NCBI RefSeq assembly: GCF_003010935.1
Contig: NZ_PGGN01000002.1
Location: forward strand, 1-64,000
From: Phyllobacterium endophyticum
GTDB lineage: Bacteria > Pseudomonadota > Alphaproteobacteria > Rhizobiales > Rhizobiaceae
DNA: 64,000 bases
Direction: 5' to 3'
This document shows positions 25,905 to 35,330 of the stretch, in pieces. The notes under the pieces were generated by a model. That model saw only the letters and a list, made by a program, of their open reading frames with translations. It had not been told where the DNA came from and searched no databases. How positions within the stretch are numbered: the stretch's first letter is position 1; every line of letters begins with the position of its first letter. The position numbers and the translations under genes are program-made.

Positions 25905-28760
25905 ATGAATTCAGAACCTAACCTTGCCCTGTCGGAGCCGGTTGGTGATGAGATTCGGAAGACCACCTGCTACATGTGTGCCTGCCGTTGCGGGATCGAC
26001 GTGCATTTGAAAGACGGTAAAATCCGCTATATCGAAGGCAATCGCGACCACCCTATCAACAAGGGCGTGTTGTGCGCCAAGGGGTCGGCCGGGATCATGC
26101 AGCACTATTCTCCGGCACGCCTTCGCGCGCCATTGCTGCGTGTGGGCCCGCGCGGCTCGGGTGAATTCAAGGAAATCAGTTGGGACGAGGCGCTGTCGCT
26201 TGCGGTTAACTGGTTGCAGCCTTTGCGCGAAGCCGCCCCGCACAAGCTTGCATTCTTCACTGGCCGCGATCAGAGCCAGGCATTGACGAGTTTCTGGGCG
26301 CAGAACTTTGGCTCACCAAATTATGCCGCGCATGGCGGTTTCTGCTCGGTCAACATGGCTGCCGCTGGTATCTACACGATCGGCGGTGCATTTTGGGAAT
26401 TCGGTGCGCCAGATTGGGACAAGACCAAGTTGTTCGTTCTGTTCGGCGTGGCGGAGGATCATGATTCCAACCCGATAAAGATTGGCATATCCAAGCTGAA
26501 AAAGCGCGGTGCCCGGTTCGTTTCGGTCAATCCGGTTCGCACCGGCTATTCCGCGATCGCAGATAACTGGATCGGCATCAGGCCTGGCACCGACGGCTTG
26601 TTGATCCTTGCGGTCATTCACGAGCTCTTCCGCACCGGTAAGATAGATCTCGATTATCTCCAGCGCTACACGAACGCACCTTGGCTAGTAATAGAGGACG
26701 AAGGCAAGGACGATCACGGACTGTTCCTGCGTGACGATCTTGGCAAGGCATTGGTGCGCGACCGCACTTCCGGTGCGCTGGTACGTTTTGACGAACCAGG
26801 GCATGCCGCTGATCTAAATGCGGACTTCACAACGCCTGATGGCCGGAAAGTACGCAGTGTGTTGCGCTTGATGGCCGAAAAGTATCTCGATCCAAGATAT
26901 GGCCCCGACGCAGTTGCCGCGGAAACCGGGATCGCCGCGACCACAATTCGTGGCTTGGCTTCGGAAATCGCTCGCGTTGCATTTGACGAAGAAATTGTAG
27001 TCCGGCAGCCGTGGACCGACATGAAGGGCGAACAGCACGAGGTGATGATAGGGCGCCCAGTGAGCTTCCACGCCATGCGTGGCATCTCCGCTCACTCGAA
27101 TGGTTTCCAGTCGGCGCGCGCCTTGCACGTGCTGCAAACGATCATCGGCTCCATCGACTGCCCGGGCGGTTACCGTTACAAGCCTCCATATCCGAAGCCT
27201 GTAACGGCTCACCCAAGGCCGCACGGCAAGGCGGAACACGTGACGCCCGGCAAACCGCTCGCAGGGCCGCATCTTGGATATCCACTAGGACCCGAAGACC
27301 TGCTGGTCGATACCGAAGGCAAGCCTCAGCGGATCGACAAGGCGTTTTCCTGGGAGGCGCCGCTATCTGCCCATGGCATGATGCACATGGTTATCGCCAA
27401 TGCGTGCGCCGGCGACCCCTATCCAGTGGACGTGCTGTTCCTCTACATGGCAAATATGGCCTGGAACTCGTCGATGAACACACGCGGCACGATCAGGATG
27501 CTCGAGGAGCGCGACGAGGCAACCGGCGAGTACAAAATCCCAAAGATTATCTACTCGGATGCGTATTCATCGGAAATGGTAGCTTACGCGGATCTCGTGC
27601 TGCCGGATACGACATATCTGGAGCGCCATGATTGTATCTCGTTGCTGGACCGGCCAATCTCCGAACCTGGCGCTGCGTGCGATGCCATCCGGTGGCCGGT
27701 GCTGGAGCCGGACCGCGACGTGCGGGGTTTCCAGTCCGTGCTGATCGACCTCGGAGTTCGCCTGGGGCTGCCAGGTTTCGTCGATGATGATGGTAACGCG
27801 CTGTACAAGGACTATGCCGACTACATCGTCAAACATCAGCGCAAGCCGGGTATTGGCCCGCTAGCCGGGTGGCGAGGTGCGAATGCCGAGGATGAGGGCA
27901 GGGGAACACCCAATGAGAACCAACTGAAAACGTACATCGACAATGGCGCATTCTGGATGAAGCACATCCCCGATGAAGCCCTGTATTTCAAGCATCACAA
28001 CGCGGCCTATCAGCAGTTCGCGATCGACATGGGTTTCTTCGACGCGCCTCAACCGGTCACCATCCAGCTCTATGTCGAGACGCTGCAAAAGTTCCGCTTG
28101 TCGGCGCTCGGTGTTCGGCAGCCGGTGGCGCCCCAACAATACAGGAAGCGGCTGCTCGACTGTTTCGACCCATTGCCGGACTGGTATCGCCCTTTAGAGG
28201 AACAAGGCGTGGATAATTCGAAGTTTCCTTATCACGCCATCACCCAGCGGCCGATGGCAATGTACCATTCCTGGGGTTCTCAAAACGCTTGGCTGCGGCA
28301 AATCCATACCAAGAACCCGCTCTATGTCCCCGGCAAGATTTGTGATGAACTTGGGTTGATAGATGGCGACTGGGCCTGGGTGATTTCACATCATGGCCGC
28401 GTCAAATGCGAAATCGCGCGGACCGATGCTGTAAATGGCAAAACCATGTGGACATGGAACGCCATTGGCAAACGCAAAGGTGCATGGGCGCTTGATCCGA
28501 CGGCGCCCGAATCAACCAAAGGTTTCCTGCTGAACCATCTCATCCACGAACTTCTGCCACCCAGAGCCGACGGGATGCGCTGGTCGAATTCCGACCCGAT
28601 CACCGGACAGGCAGCCTGGTATGATTTGCGGGTGCGTATTGAAAAGGCAGAGGCGGGGGCCGGGATCAGCGAGCCGGAATTTGGTACGATCAAGCAACCC
28701 GCCAGCCAGTCGCAGCCGGTCGACGAATTGCGCTACGGGCAGGAATGGGCGCCAAAATGA
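25905..28760 (+). CDS. soeA: Molybdopterin oxidoreductase large subunit, probable sulfite dehydrogenase SoeA
   Basis: A 951-residue member of the complex iron-sulfur molybdoenzyme (DMSO reductase) family. An N-terminal [4Fe-4S] site is formed by C22, C25, C29 and C57 (TTCYMCACRCGIDVHLKDGK start). The guanine dinucleotide-binding C-terminal domain includes LRQIHTKNPLYVPGKICDEL. No Tat signal is visible, which matches cytoplasmic SoeABC, where sulfite is oxidised at the inner face of the membrane. Downstream genes encode the matching FeS and DmsC-like anchor subunits. SoeA is preferred from overall resemblance to alphaproteobacterial SoeA; a related reductase (polysulfide or DMSO type) is the alternative. 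Its end overlaps soeB by 16 bases. Confidence 0.75.
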   Translation: MNSEPNLALSEPVGDEIRKTTCYMCACRCGIDVHLKDGKIRYIEGNRDHPINKGVLCAKGSAGIMQHYSPARLRAPLLRVGPRGSGEFKEISWDEALSLAVNWLQPLREAAPHKLAFFTGRDQSQALTSFWAQNFGSPNYAAHGGFCSVNMAAAGIYTIGGAFWEFGAPDWDKTKLFVLFGVAEDHDSNPIKIGISKLKKRGARFVSVNPVRTGYSAIADNWIGIRPGTDGLLILAVIHELFRTGKIDLDYLQRYTNAPWLVIEDEGKDDHGLFLRDDLGKALVRDRTSGALVRFDEPGHAADLNADFTTPDGRKVRSVLRLMAEKYLDPRYGPDAVAAETGIAATTIRGLASEIARVAFDEEIVVRQPWTDMKGEQHEVMIGRPVSFHAMRGISAHSNGFQSARALHVLQTIIGSIDCPGGYRYKPPYPKPVTAHPRPHGKAEHVTPGKPLAGPHLGYPLGPEDLLVDTEGKPQRIDKAFSWEAPLSAHGMMHMVIANACAGDPYPVDVLFLYMANMAWNSSMNTRGTIRMLEERDEATGEYKIPKIIYSDAYSSEMVAYADLVLPDTTYLERHDCISLLDRPISEPGAACDAIRWPVLEPDRDVRGFQSVLIDLGVRLGLPGFVDDDGNALYKDYADYIVKHQRKPGIGPLAGWRGANAEDEGRGTPNENQLKTYIDNGAFWMKHIPDEALYFKHHNAAYQQFAIDMGFFDAPQPVTIQLYVETLQKFRLSALGVRQPVAPQQYRKRLLDCFDPLPDWYRPLEEQGVDNSKFPYHAITQRPMAMYHSWGSQNAWLRQIHTKNPLYVPGKICDELGLIDGDWAWVISHHGRVKCEIARTDAVNGKTMWTWNAIGKRKGAWALDPTAPESTKGFLLNHLIHELLPPRADGMRWSNSDPITGQAAWYDLRVRIEKAEAGAGISEPEFGTIKQPASQSQPVDELRYGQEWAPK

Positions 28761-29524
28761 CCAGTCTGCCGCACAACCGTACGACAAAAAGGCTTGGACT
28801 CGTGATCGACCTCGACATATGCGTCGGTTGCCATGCCTGCGTCATCAGCTGCAAGGAGTGGAACACAGGCGGTTATGGCAATGCGCTGTCGGACCAGCAT
28901 CCTTACGGCGAACAGGTTTCAGGCACCTTCCTCAATCGCATTCATACGTATGAAGTGGTTCCAGAAGGCGGTCTCGTCATTGGCGAAGCCGGCGAGGCAC
29001 GCATAGTGCATTTCCCCAAATCGTGTCTGCATTGTGAGGATGCTCCCTGCGTCACCGTTTGCCCGACCGGTGCTTCTTACAAAAGGGCCGATGATGGTAT
29101 TGTGCTGGTCGATGAGGACAAGTGTATCGGTTGCGGCCTTTGCGCCTGGGCTTGCTCCTATGGAGCTCGCGAGATGGATTTAGCAGCAGGCGTGATGAAG
29201 AAGTGCACCCTTTGCGTCGACCGCATCTACAACGAGACGCTGAAACAGGAGGATCGCGTGCCTTCCTGCGTCAGAACCTGCCCGGTCAACGCACGGCACT
29301 ATGGTGACCTGGGCGATCCGATGTCAGACGTGTCAATCATGGTCGCAGAGCGCGGCGGTTTCGACCTCATGCCGGAGCAGGGAACGCTCCCCACGAACAA
29401 ATATCTGCCACCGCGCCCGCGCACATCCTTGAGCGACAACGCGCCAATCGTTCCGTTGGCCGAAAACACCGAAGGCGCGCGGGGGTTCTTCGCCTGGCTA
29501 GACAAGACGCTGGACCGGATTTAG
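28745..29524 (+). CDS. soeB: Iron-sulfur electron-transfer subunit of the molybdoenzyme (SoeB-like)
   Basis: A 259-residue ferredoxin-like subunit. Four cysteine clusters are seen: CVGCHACVISCKEW (about 26-39), CLHCEDAPCVTVCP near 95-108, CIGCGLCAWACSYG near 127-140, and CTLCVD with CVRTCPVN near 154-183, enough for four [4Fe-4S] clusters. It passes electrons between the catalytic subunit and the membrane anchor. The start overlaps soeA; an in-frame ATG a little downstream (MTSLPHN) is the better start. The soeC gene follows after 3 bases. Confidence 0.85.
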   Translation: MGAKMTSLPHNRTTKRLGLVIDLDICVGCHACVISCKEWNTGGYGNALSDQHPYGEQVSGTFLNRIHTYEVVPEGGLVIGEAGEARIVHFPKSCLHCEDAPCVTVCPTGASYKRADDGIVLVDEDKCIGCGLCAWACSYGAREMDLAAGVMKKCTLCVDRIYNETLKQEDRVPSCVRTCPVNARHYGDLGDPMSDVSIMVAERGGFDLMPEQGTLPTNKYLPPRPRTSLSDNAPIVPLAENTEGARGFFAWLDKTLDRI

Positions 29525-29527
29525 TTC

Positions 29528-30433
29528 ATGCATCCAGCCACTTCGATGATTGTCTTCACAACTTTGTCAGGCATGGGATTTGGACTGGCGGTTGTTCTCG
29601 GCATTGGCTTCCTCGACCCGTCGCTGGATGCGACCACATTTGCCTATGGTACATCTCTTTTGCTGATTAGCGTGGGACTACTGGCGTCGCTGTTTCATCT
29701 GGGCAACCCAAGGCGCGCATGGCGAGCACTCAGTCAGTGGCGTTCCAGTTGGCTGTCCCGAGAAGGTGTGATGGCCATCGCCACCTTCGTGCCGCTGACG
29801 CTGAGTGCCGTACTCGCCATCTGCATGAACAGCCATGATTGGATAGTAGGATCGATAAGCATTCTTGGCGCACTTTTGACAGTCTATTGCACGTCAATGA
29901 TCTACGCATCACTGAAGGCCGTTGTCTCGTGGCACACGAAGTTGACGCCTTTATGTTTCCTATTATTTTCGCTATCAGGCGGATTTTTACTGGCAAGTGC
30001 TTTCGTCAGTGAGAACGGTCTGGCTGTAAGATTATTGGCGCTTTTGTTCCTGCTGTTGGCCTTGACTGCCAAGATGGCGTGGCGCAAACGCGCTATGACA
30101 GTCAAACCAATCTCGACGCCAGAAAGTGCCACCGGCCTTGGCTTCATCGGCAGGGTACGCCTGTTTGAGCGGCCGCATAGTCTCGACAATTACCTGACCC
30201 GAGAAATGGGCTTTCGCGTTGCCCGCAAACACGCCGCGAAACTCTGGATGGTTGCACTCATCTTCGGCGCAATCCTGCCGGTGTTCGCCCTTTTGTTGGC
30301 GCTTGCGATTGGCGATGGGCTCGTCGCGCACATCGTACTTGTTACAGGTGTCATCGCGCACACAATGGGGATTTTTGTCGAGCGCTGGCTGTTTTTCGCT
30401 GAAGCCAAACATGCGGTCATGAACTACTATTAG
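29528..30433 (+). CDS. soeC: DmsC-like membrane anchor subunit (SoeC-like)
   Basis: A 301-residue integral membrane protein with about eight hydrophobic helices, matching the DmsC/SoeC anchor family that exchanges electrons with quinone. Typical elements are FHLGNPRRAWRALSQWRSSWLSREG near 57-81 in several pieces, and a C-terminal GIFVERWLFFAEAKHAVMNYY. It completes the three-gene operon and overlaps the convergent lpxXL gene by 4 bases. Confidence 0.85.
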   Translation: MHPATSMIVFTTLSGMGFGLAVVLGIGFLDPSLDATTFAYGTSLLLISVGLLASLFHLGNPRRAWRALSQWRSSWLSREGVMAIATFVPLTLSAVLAICMNSHDWIVGSISILGALLTVYCTSMIYASLKAVVSWHTKLTPLCFLLFSLSGGFLLASAFVSENGLAVRLLALLFLLLALTAKMAWRKRAMTVKPISTPESATGLGFIGRVRLFERPHSLDNYLTREMGFRVARKHAAKLWMVALIFGAILPVFALLLALAIGDGLVAHIVLVTGVIAHTMGIFVERWLFFAEAKHAVMNYY

Positions 30434-31362
30434 GAGTTCCAGCGCTTGTGAAACCACATCCACTGGCCGGGATATTCGCGTACCCAGCTTTCGACCTTGT
30501 CGTTCAGCGCTTGGGCGGTGGCCGCGAGGTCGATGGCACCCTTCTCATCGCGCGGCAATTCCATTTTCTCTTCAAGCTCCAGCCGAAACCGACCGCCTGG
30601 AAGTCGTACACAGCGCGCAGGGTAAACATCGCAATCATACTGACGCGCGAGCTTTGCAAGTAGCGGGTTCGTTTTGCACGGACGATTGAAGAAGGTCGAA
30701 GGGATGCCGCGTTTGAATTTTTGATCGACCAGCATGCCGACATTGCCGTTGGTGTTGAGTACACTGGCGAGCGACCAGGCAGCGCCGGCCTTTGATGGAA
30801 CCAAGTGTCCCATGTTGGTGCGGCGAGCGCCAAGGATTTTTTTTGCGACGTAGGGATTGTTCGGCGGTCGAAACAGCGCCGTGACATTCAGATCGAAGGT
30901 TGCGGCGCATATGGGCAGCAATTCGAAATTGCCGGTGTGACCCGTGAAAAATATATGTGGACGATCCTTCTCGTCGCGTATGCGTTCGAATATCTCGCGA
31001 CCCTGAACCTCGATCAGGCCGGTAGTGCTGCTATGCGGGTCATAGTCGAAAATTGCATCCAGAAACACGTATTCGGCTGTGAGCCGCGCCATGTTGCCCC
31101 ACATGTCTCGCGCAATGACTTGCAGTTCGGCCTCTGGTTTTTCCGGGTAGGCCTTGCGAAGATTATTCATCGCGACGCGATGGCGTCCCATCAGCGGGCC
31201 GATCTTTCGTGCGGCGGCATCGGTAAAGTCCATCGCCGCCTGCGCAGGCAGCATCCGGAGCAACCTGAGGATGCCGAAGATGACAAACGCCGATAGCCAA
31301 TAGTTGAATTTCTTCAACTTCTGGCTCCAGCGGAACAGAGCTAGTTTTGTATCAAGCTTCAT
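30430..31362 (-). CDS. lpxXL: Lipid A very-long-chain acyltransferase LpxXL
   Basis: A 310-residue LpxL/HtrB-family acyltransferase with an N-terminal membrane helix. The catalytic HX4(D/E) is FFTGHTGNFELLP near 136-148. In Rhizobium the homologue adds the 27-hydroxyoctacosanoyl chain from AcpXL to lipid A. That specificity is inferred here from the acpXL cluster it ends. It lies 6 bases after the dehydrogenase gene. Confidence 0.87.
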   Translation of the reverse strand: MKLDTKLALFRWSQKLKKFNYWLSAFVIFGILRLLRMLPAQAAMDFTDAAARKIGPLMGRHRVAMNNLRKAYPEKPEAELQVIARDMWGNMARLTAEYVFLDAIFDYDPHSSTTGLIEVQGREIFERIRDEKDRPHIFFTGHTGNFELLPICAATFDLNVTALFRPPNNPYVAKKILGARRTNMGHLVPSKAGAAWSLASVLNTNGNVGMLVDQKFKRGIPSTFFNRPCKTNPLLAKLARQYDCDVYPARCVRLPGGRFRLELEEKMELPRDEKGAIDLAATAQALNDKVESWVREYPGQWMWFHKRWNS

Positions 31363-31368
31363 CCGGGA

Positions 31369-32397
31369 TCAGCTGACGCGCAGGATGATCTTGCCGAAGA
31401 CGTCCCGGCCTTCCATTCGCTTCAACGCTGTGTCGATGTCGTCGAAGCTGACTTCCGTATCGATCACCGGCTGGACAAGACCACGTGCCATCTTTTGCAT
31501 CGCGTCGGCCATGTTTTCCATGCGGCAGCCAAACGAGCCGAGCAACTTCAATTGCTGCTGAAACAGCATCATGAGGTTCATGCTTGTCGAGACACCCGAT
31601 GTCGAACCGCACGTAACCAACCGGCCCCCACGCCGCAACGACAACATCGAGCCAGCCCAAGTATCAGCGCCGACATGTTCAAAAACGACATCCACGCCCT
31701 TCTTCCTGGTCAGTTTCCGCACGACGCCTTCAAACCGATCTTCCCTGTAATTGATGACGTGGTCGGCGCCCAATGCCTTGGCTTTATCGATTTTGGCGTC
31801 AGAGCCGACGGTGGTGATGACTGTGCAGCCGATCTTCTTGGCAAGCTGGATTGCGGCGGAGCCGATCCCGGAACCACCTGCGTGAACCAGTATCGTTTCG
31901 CCCGGTTCCAGCTTGGCATTGTCAAAAAGCATGTGCTCGACTGTTCCGAATGTGACGGGCGCGACGGCGGCACCGATTTCATCCACGCCCGGGGGCGCAG
32001 GGACGAGCAGGCGGGCTTTAAGGTTGACTTTTTCCTGGGCGAAGCCATCCAGATGGAAACCGTGCACACCGGAAACATGTTCGCAGAGGTTGTCACGGCC
32101 TTCGCGGCAGGGCCGGCAAAGGCCACAGGTTTGGGCACCGTAGATCGAAACCAGTTGGCCAGGCAGGAGATTGCTGACGCCCGCTCCGACCGCATCGACA
32201 ATGCCGGAAGCTTCCGCGCCGATCGTCAGCGGCATTTTACGCTTGGCAAAGGCCATGCCCCGCCAGCCCCATACGTCAATGTGATTGAGTGCAACAGCCC
32301 TGATATTGACGGTTACCTCGCCCGGTGGGGGTGGGGGCGGCGGCGCAATGTCGACGATCTCCAGCTTGCGGTCTTCAATCAGTTGTAGTGCACGCAT
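31369..32397 (-). CDS. Zinc-type alcohol dehydrogenase/quinone oxidoreductase of the VLCFA cluster
   Basis: A 342-residue MDR-family oxidoreductase: N-terminal GroES-like catalytic domain with HIDVWGWRGMAF and a Cys-rich zinc lobe (CGLCRPCREGRDNLCEH near 95-111), then the Rossmann domain with HAGGSGIGSAAIQLAKKIG near 172-190. The start is placed at ATG 32397 (MRALQLIED), preceded by AAGGA. It corresponds to the adh gene of the rhizobial acpXL-lpxXL cluster and may act in making or hydroxylating the 28-carbon chain; its substrate is not known. Pro-rich run DIAPPPPPPPGE near 16-27 is unusual. Confidence 0.82.
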   Translation of the reverse strand: MRALQLIEDRKLEIVDIAPPPPPPPGEVTVNIRAVALNHIDVWGWRGMAFAKRKMPLTIGAEASGIVDAVGAGVSNLLPGQLVSIYGAQTCGLCRPCREGRDNLCEHVSGVHGFHLDGFAQEKVNLKARLLVPAPPGVDEIGAAVAPVTFGTVEHMLFDNAKLEPGETILVHAGGSGIGSAAIQLAKKIGCTVITTVGSDAKIDKAKALGADHVINYREDRFEGVVRKLTRKKGVDVVFEHVGADTWAGSMLSLRRGGRLVTCGSTSGVSTSMNLMMLFQQQLKLLGSFGCRMENMADAMQKMARGLVQPVIDTEVSFDDIDTALKRMEGRDVFGKIILRVS

Positions 32398-32423
32398 ATC
32401 CGTTTCCTTATTCAGGCCACGGA

Positions 32424-33701
32424 TTAGTTCGGTTCTGCCGTCATGACAAGACACGTATTTTGTCCGCCAAAGCCAAATGAGCTTGAAAGCACCGATGAGA
32501 CTCTTGCTTCGCGCTTCTCGTTCGGCACGACGTCCATGACTATTGCCGGGTCCGGGTTGTCATAGTTGATCGTCGGCGGGATTGTCCCGGTCTGGATGGT
32601 CAGTACGGAAAACACGGCTTCTATCGCACCGGCGGCAGTCAGCGTATGGCCGATCATCGACTTGTTTGATGACACTGGAAGCGATGAAATGCGGTCGCCA
32701 AACACAGTCGAGAGCGCCAGATATTCCATTTTGTCGTTTTCAGGAGTGGAGGTGCCGTGGGCGTTGACGTAGTCGATCGCGTCTTCCTTGATCCCTGCAT
32801 CTTCTAGCGAGGCGCGGACCGCGCCGATCGCAGGCGAACCGTCAGGCTTGGAGCGGGTACGGTGAAAGTCGTCGGCTTTTTCACCACAACCGCGCATGAT
32901 GCCGAGCACATTCGCACCACGCGAAATGGCCGATTCGAGCGATTCCATCACTAGCGCGCCCGAACCTTCGGCCATGACGAAACCATCGCGATCCTTCGAA
33001 AAGGGCTTGGCGGCTTTATGGGCCGGATCATTGTGGGTGGAAAGCGCTGATAGTAGCGAGAACCGGATCAGCGCCTCAGCCGAAACGGAACCATCGGTGC
33101 CGATGGACAAAACGCGATCGCTCTCCCCGCGCCGGATTGCTTCCACGCCCAGCTGAATCGCTGTTGCGCCAGACGCGCAAGCTGTGGACAGGGTGATTGG
33201 CAGGCCCCGCGTGCCAAATGTCTCGGCTAGCACTTCGGCGATATACCCGAATTCCGCTGTGTTGAACATCTCGGGTTGAGGCCCGCGGCGGCATGCTGCG
33301 AGCAGCAGATCATATCCCGGTTCGCCTTCAGACCTGACCAAGGCGTCGAGGGCAAAACGATTGCGCCATTCGAGCTCGACCGGTGGTGCGGCAAGGAAAA
33401 GCGGTCCGCCAAAATCGTGAATGGGAAATCCGGCTTGGGCTATCGCTTCCTCGGCCGCAAGCAAGGCAAGCTCTTGAGATAGAGCCGAGGCGCCCTCGGT
33501 GCTTTCCTCAAGGAAGTCGACCGTCCCGGCAATTTGCGTGCGCAGATTATCCAGCGCAAAACGAGTAATCGTGTGGATGCCTGACGTACCGGAAGTGAGT
33601 GCCTCCCAATTATCTTGCTTGCCTTGTCCAAGCGATGAGACAACGCCAAGTCCCGTGATGGCAACAAGTGGTCGGCCAAGATGATCAGTATATTTGGACA
33701 T
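32424..33701 (-). CDS. fabF1XL: Beta-ketoacyl-ACP synthase of the VLCFA cluster (FabF1XL-like)
   Basis: A 425-residue KAS II-type condensing enzyme with a complete active site: nucleophile C175 in STACASGATAI, His in VNAHGTSTPEND near 318-329, and the second His in SNKSMIGHTLTAAGAIEA. It elongates chains on AcpXL towards C28. The partner gene 11 bases upstream encodes a Cys-less homologue, so the two may form an unequal pair. About 425 residues, slightly longer than FabF. Confidence 0.87.
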   Translation of the reverse strand: MSKYTDHLGRPLVAITGLGVVSSLGQGKQDNWEALTSGTSGIHTITRFALDNLRTQIAGTVDFLEESTEGASALSQELALLAAEEAIAQAGFPIHDFGGPLFLAAPPVELEWRNRFALDALVRSEGEPGYDLLLAACRRGPQPEMFNTAEFGYIAEVLAETFGTRGLPITLSTACASGATAIQLGVEAIRRGESDRVLSIGTDGSVSAEALIRFSLLSALSTHNDPAHKAAKPFSKDRDGFVMAEGSGALVMESLESAISRGANVLGIMRGCGEKADDFHRTRSKPDGSPAIGAVRASLEDAGIKEDAIDYVNAHGTSTPENDKMEYLALSTVFGDRISSLPVSSNKSMIGHTLTAAGAIEAVFSVLTIQTGTIPPTINYDNPDPAIVMDVVPNEKREARVSSVLSSSFGFGGQNTCLVMTAEPN

Positions 33702-33712
33702 GAAACTATCCC

Positions 33713-34897
33713 TTAGACTTTGACCAGGCGGGCAACGCCTTCGCCGCGGGTCGCGCCAATCGACGTTGCAAGCGCGGTGTCGATGCTGGGTGGTCCGGAC
33801 TTCTCATTTTCACTATCGACCGGTGGAAAGGCTGTGCCCTTGAAGACGCTCAAGGCAGCCAAGGCAACAACAATAGGAAACTGTGCTTCGCGCAGATGGC
33901 CAAGTTTTCCCGCCACCCCGCGCACGACCGGACTCGAGAATGTGTCGAGCGCTGCCTTTTCAGCTGCGGTTACGATCTTCGCGCCCGTTGCGCCTGAAAT
34001 AATCAGATCGGCAGCTTTATCTGCACTGGCTGCACCGACCAGCTTGGCTACAGTTTGGGTGAGATCGATGCGACCACGACGCGTTTGTGCGCTGTAGATT
34101 CCATCGATGGCAGCATAAACGCGTGCACCGCGTTTGTGTGCGTGTTCTGCGCTTTCCAGCACCAGGAATGCACCGCCAGAGCCGGTCACGATACCACCGC
34201 CGGTCGCACGCTCCCGCTGCCAGAGCGGTGACCATCCGTCGATCTTGAGCATCCCATTCAGTTCATAGCCGAGAAGCATGTCGGGGTGCTGGGAATTATA
34301 CGCACCACCCACGAGGGCGTGCGTGCTTTGACCGGATCGAATGCGCGCTACCGCGGTGTCGATTGCTGAAATGCCCGAACCCTCTTCCCCCATGAAGGTG
34401 CGCGAAGAGCCCGTGACCTTGTGAACGATGGAGATATTGCCAGCCAGCAGATTGGATAGCTGTGCCAGAAACAGCGTTGGCCGCAACTCAGTCGTGAGTT
34501 TCTCGTTCAGCATCGTTCCGAGGTCGTTGCGTACACGCGCTTCGGCCAGGATTTGCGTATCGACCGATACGTCTCGTTCGCCGCCGCCGGCTGCAACCAC
34601 CATATCCATCGTGGAGCAAAGCGATTCATCGTCCTTTATACCAGCATCCTGTAGTGCAAGGCCTGCGGTATAGGTGCCGATGCGCTGCCAGGTTTCCATC
34701 TGCCGCTGGTCGCCGCGTTTGGGGATCTGGTTATTCCAGTCTACCTCACTCAAGGGGTGGACTGTGTACGGCTTGAATGTGTCGCTATCCACGCGGGGAG
34801 CGTGACCTTCGTTGAAGGCGTTCCAATGGGCGTCGATACCTTCGCCAAGTGATGAAATCAGACCGATACCAGTTATGACGACGGTGTTGTTTTGCAT
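33713..34897 (-). CDS. fabF2XL: Ketoacyl-synthase homologue lacking the active-site Cys (FabF2XL-like)
   Basis: A 394-residue thiolase-fold protein related to KAS II, with the N-terminal VVITGIGLISSLGEGIDAHW and the end SIGATRGEGVARLVKV. At the nucleophile position it reads SSRTFMGEEGSGISAI, with no Cys, and the usual NAHGTST His is absent (ISGATGAKIV), while a KLGHLREAQ His remains. This resembles a chain-length-factor-type partner, which works with the active synthase, here FabF1XL. Rhizobial FabF2XL is described at this position in the acpXL cluster. Confidence 0.85.
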   Translation of the reverse strand: MQNNTVVITGIGLISSLGEGIDAHWNAFNEGHAPRVDSDTFKPYTVHPLSEVDWNNQIPKRGDQRQMETWQRIGTYTAGLALQDAGIKDDESLCSTMDMVVAAGGGERDVSVDTQILAEARVRNDLGTMLNEKLTTELRPTLFLAQLSNLLAGNISIVHKVTGSSRTFMGEEGSGISAIDTAVARIRSGQSTHALVGGAYNSQHPDMLLGYELNGMLKIDGWSPLWQRERATGGGIVTGSGGAFLVLESAEHAHKRGARVYAAIDGIYSAQTRRGRIDLTQTVAKLVGAASADKAADLIISGATGAKIVTAAEKAALDTFSSPVVRGVAGKLGHLREAQFPIVVALAALSVFKGTAFPPVDSENEKSGPPSIDTALATSIGATRGEGVARLVKV

Positions 34898-34942
34898 TGT
34901 CTCGCAACACCGTTCATACGGTGTACCCGGTTAGGGAGGATA

Positions 34943-35224
34943 TCAGGCGTTCTTGGCTGCGACGAGTTCGTCGATCTTGGTGCACAGGTTTTTCAAGACA
35001 AAGTATTCCTCTGTTGGAACCTTGCCGTCATTGACTTCCTGCGTCCACTGTTCGAGTGGGATCTTGATACCGAATGCCTTGTCAATCGCGAACACTATAT
35101 CGAGAAAATCAAGGCTATCGATCCCGAGATCGTCAATTGTATGACTCTCCGGCGTAATGGAGTCGCGGTCGATCTCGCTGGTTTCGGCAATGATATCGGC
35201 GACCTTGTCGAATGTATCGGACAA
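34943..35224 (-). CDS. acpXL: Acyl carrier protein AcpXL for very-long-chain fatty acids
   Basis: A 93-residue acidic carrier protein, longer than ordinary AcpP (about 78). Phosphopantetheine Ser lies in [18 protein letters not shown] near 30-47. The C-terminal extension ([18 protein letters not shown]) is characteristic of AcpXL, which carries the C28 hydroxyacyl chain to LpxXL. The start codon is TTG at 35224, preceded by AAGGA at 8-9 bases. It is the first gene of the cluster, 45 bases before fabF2XL. Confidence 0.93.
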   Translation of the reverse strand: MSDTFDKVADIIAETSEIDRDSITPESHTIDDLGIDSLDFLDIVFAIDKAFGIKIPLEQWTQEVNDGKVPTEEYFVLKNLCTKIDELVAAKNA

Positions 35225-35330
35225 TTGGATTTCCTTTGCTTATCGTGCCGCAGACGCAGGCACTGCTGTCTCATGAAGCCGGTATCTAGCGTTTTTCACA
35301 GCTTAGGGAAAGTCTAAAGCTGCGCTGTGA

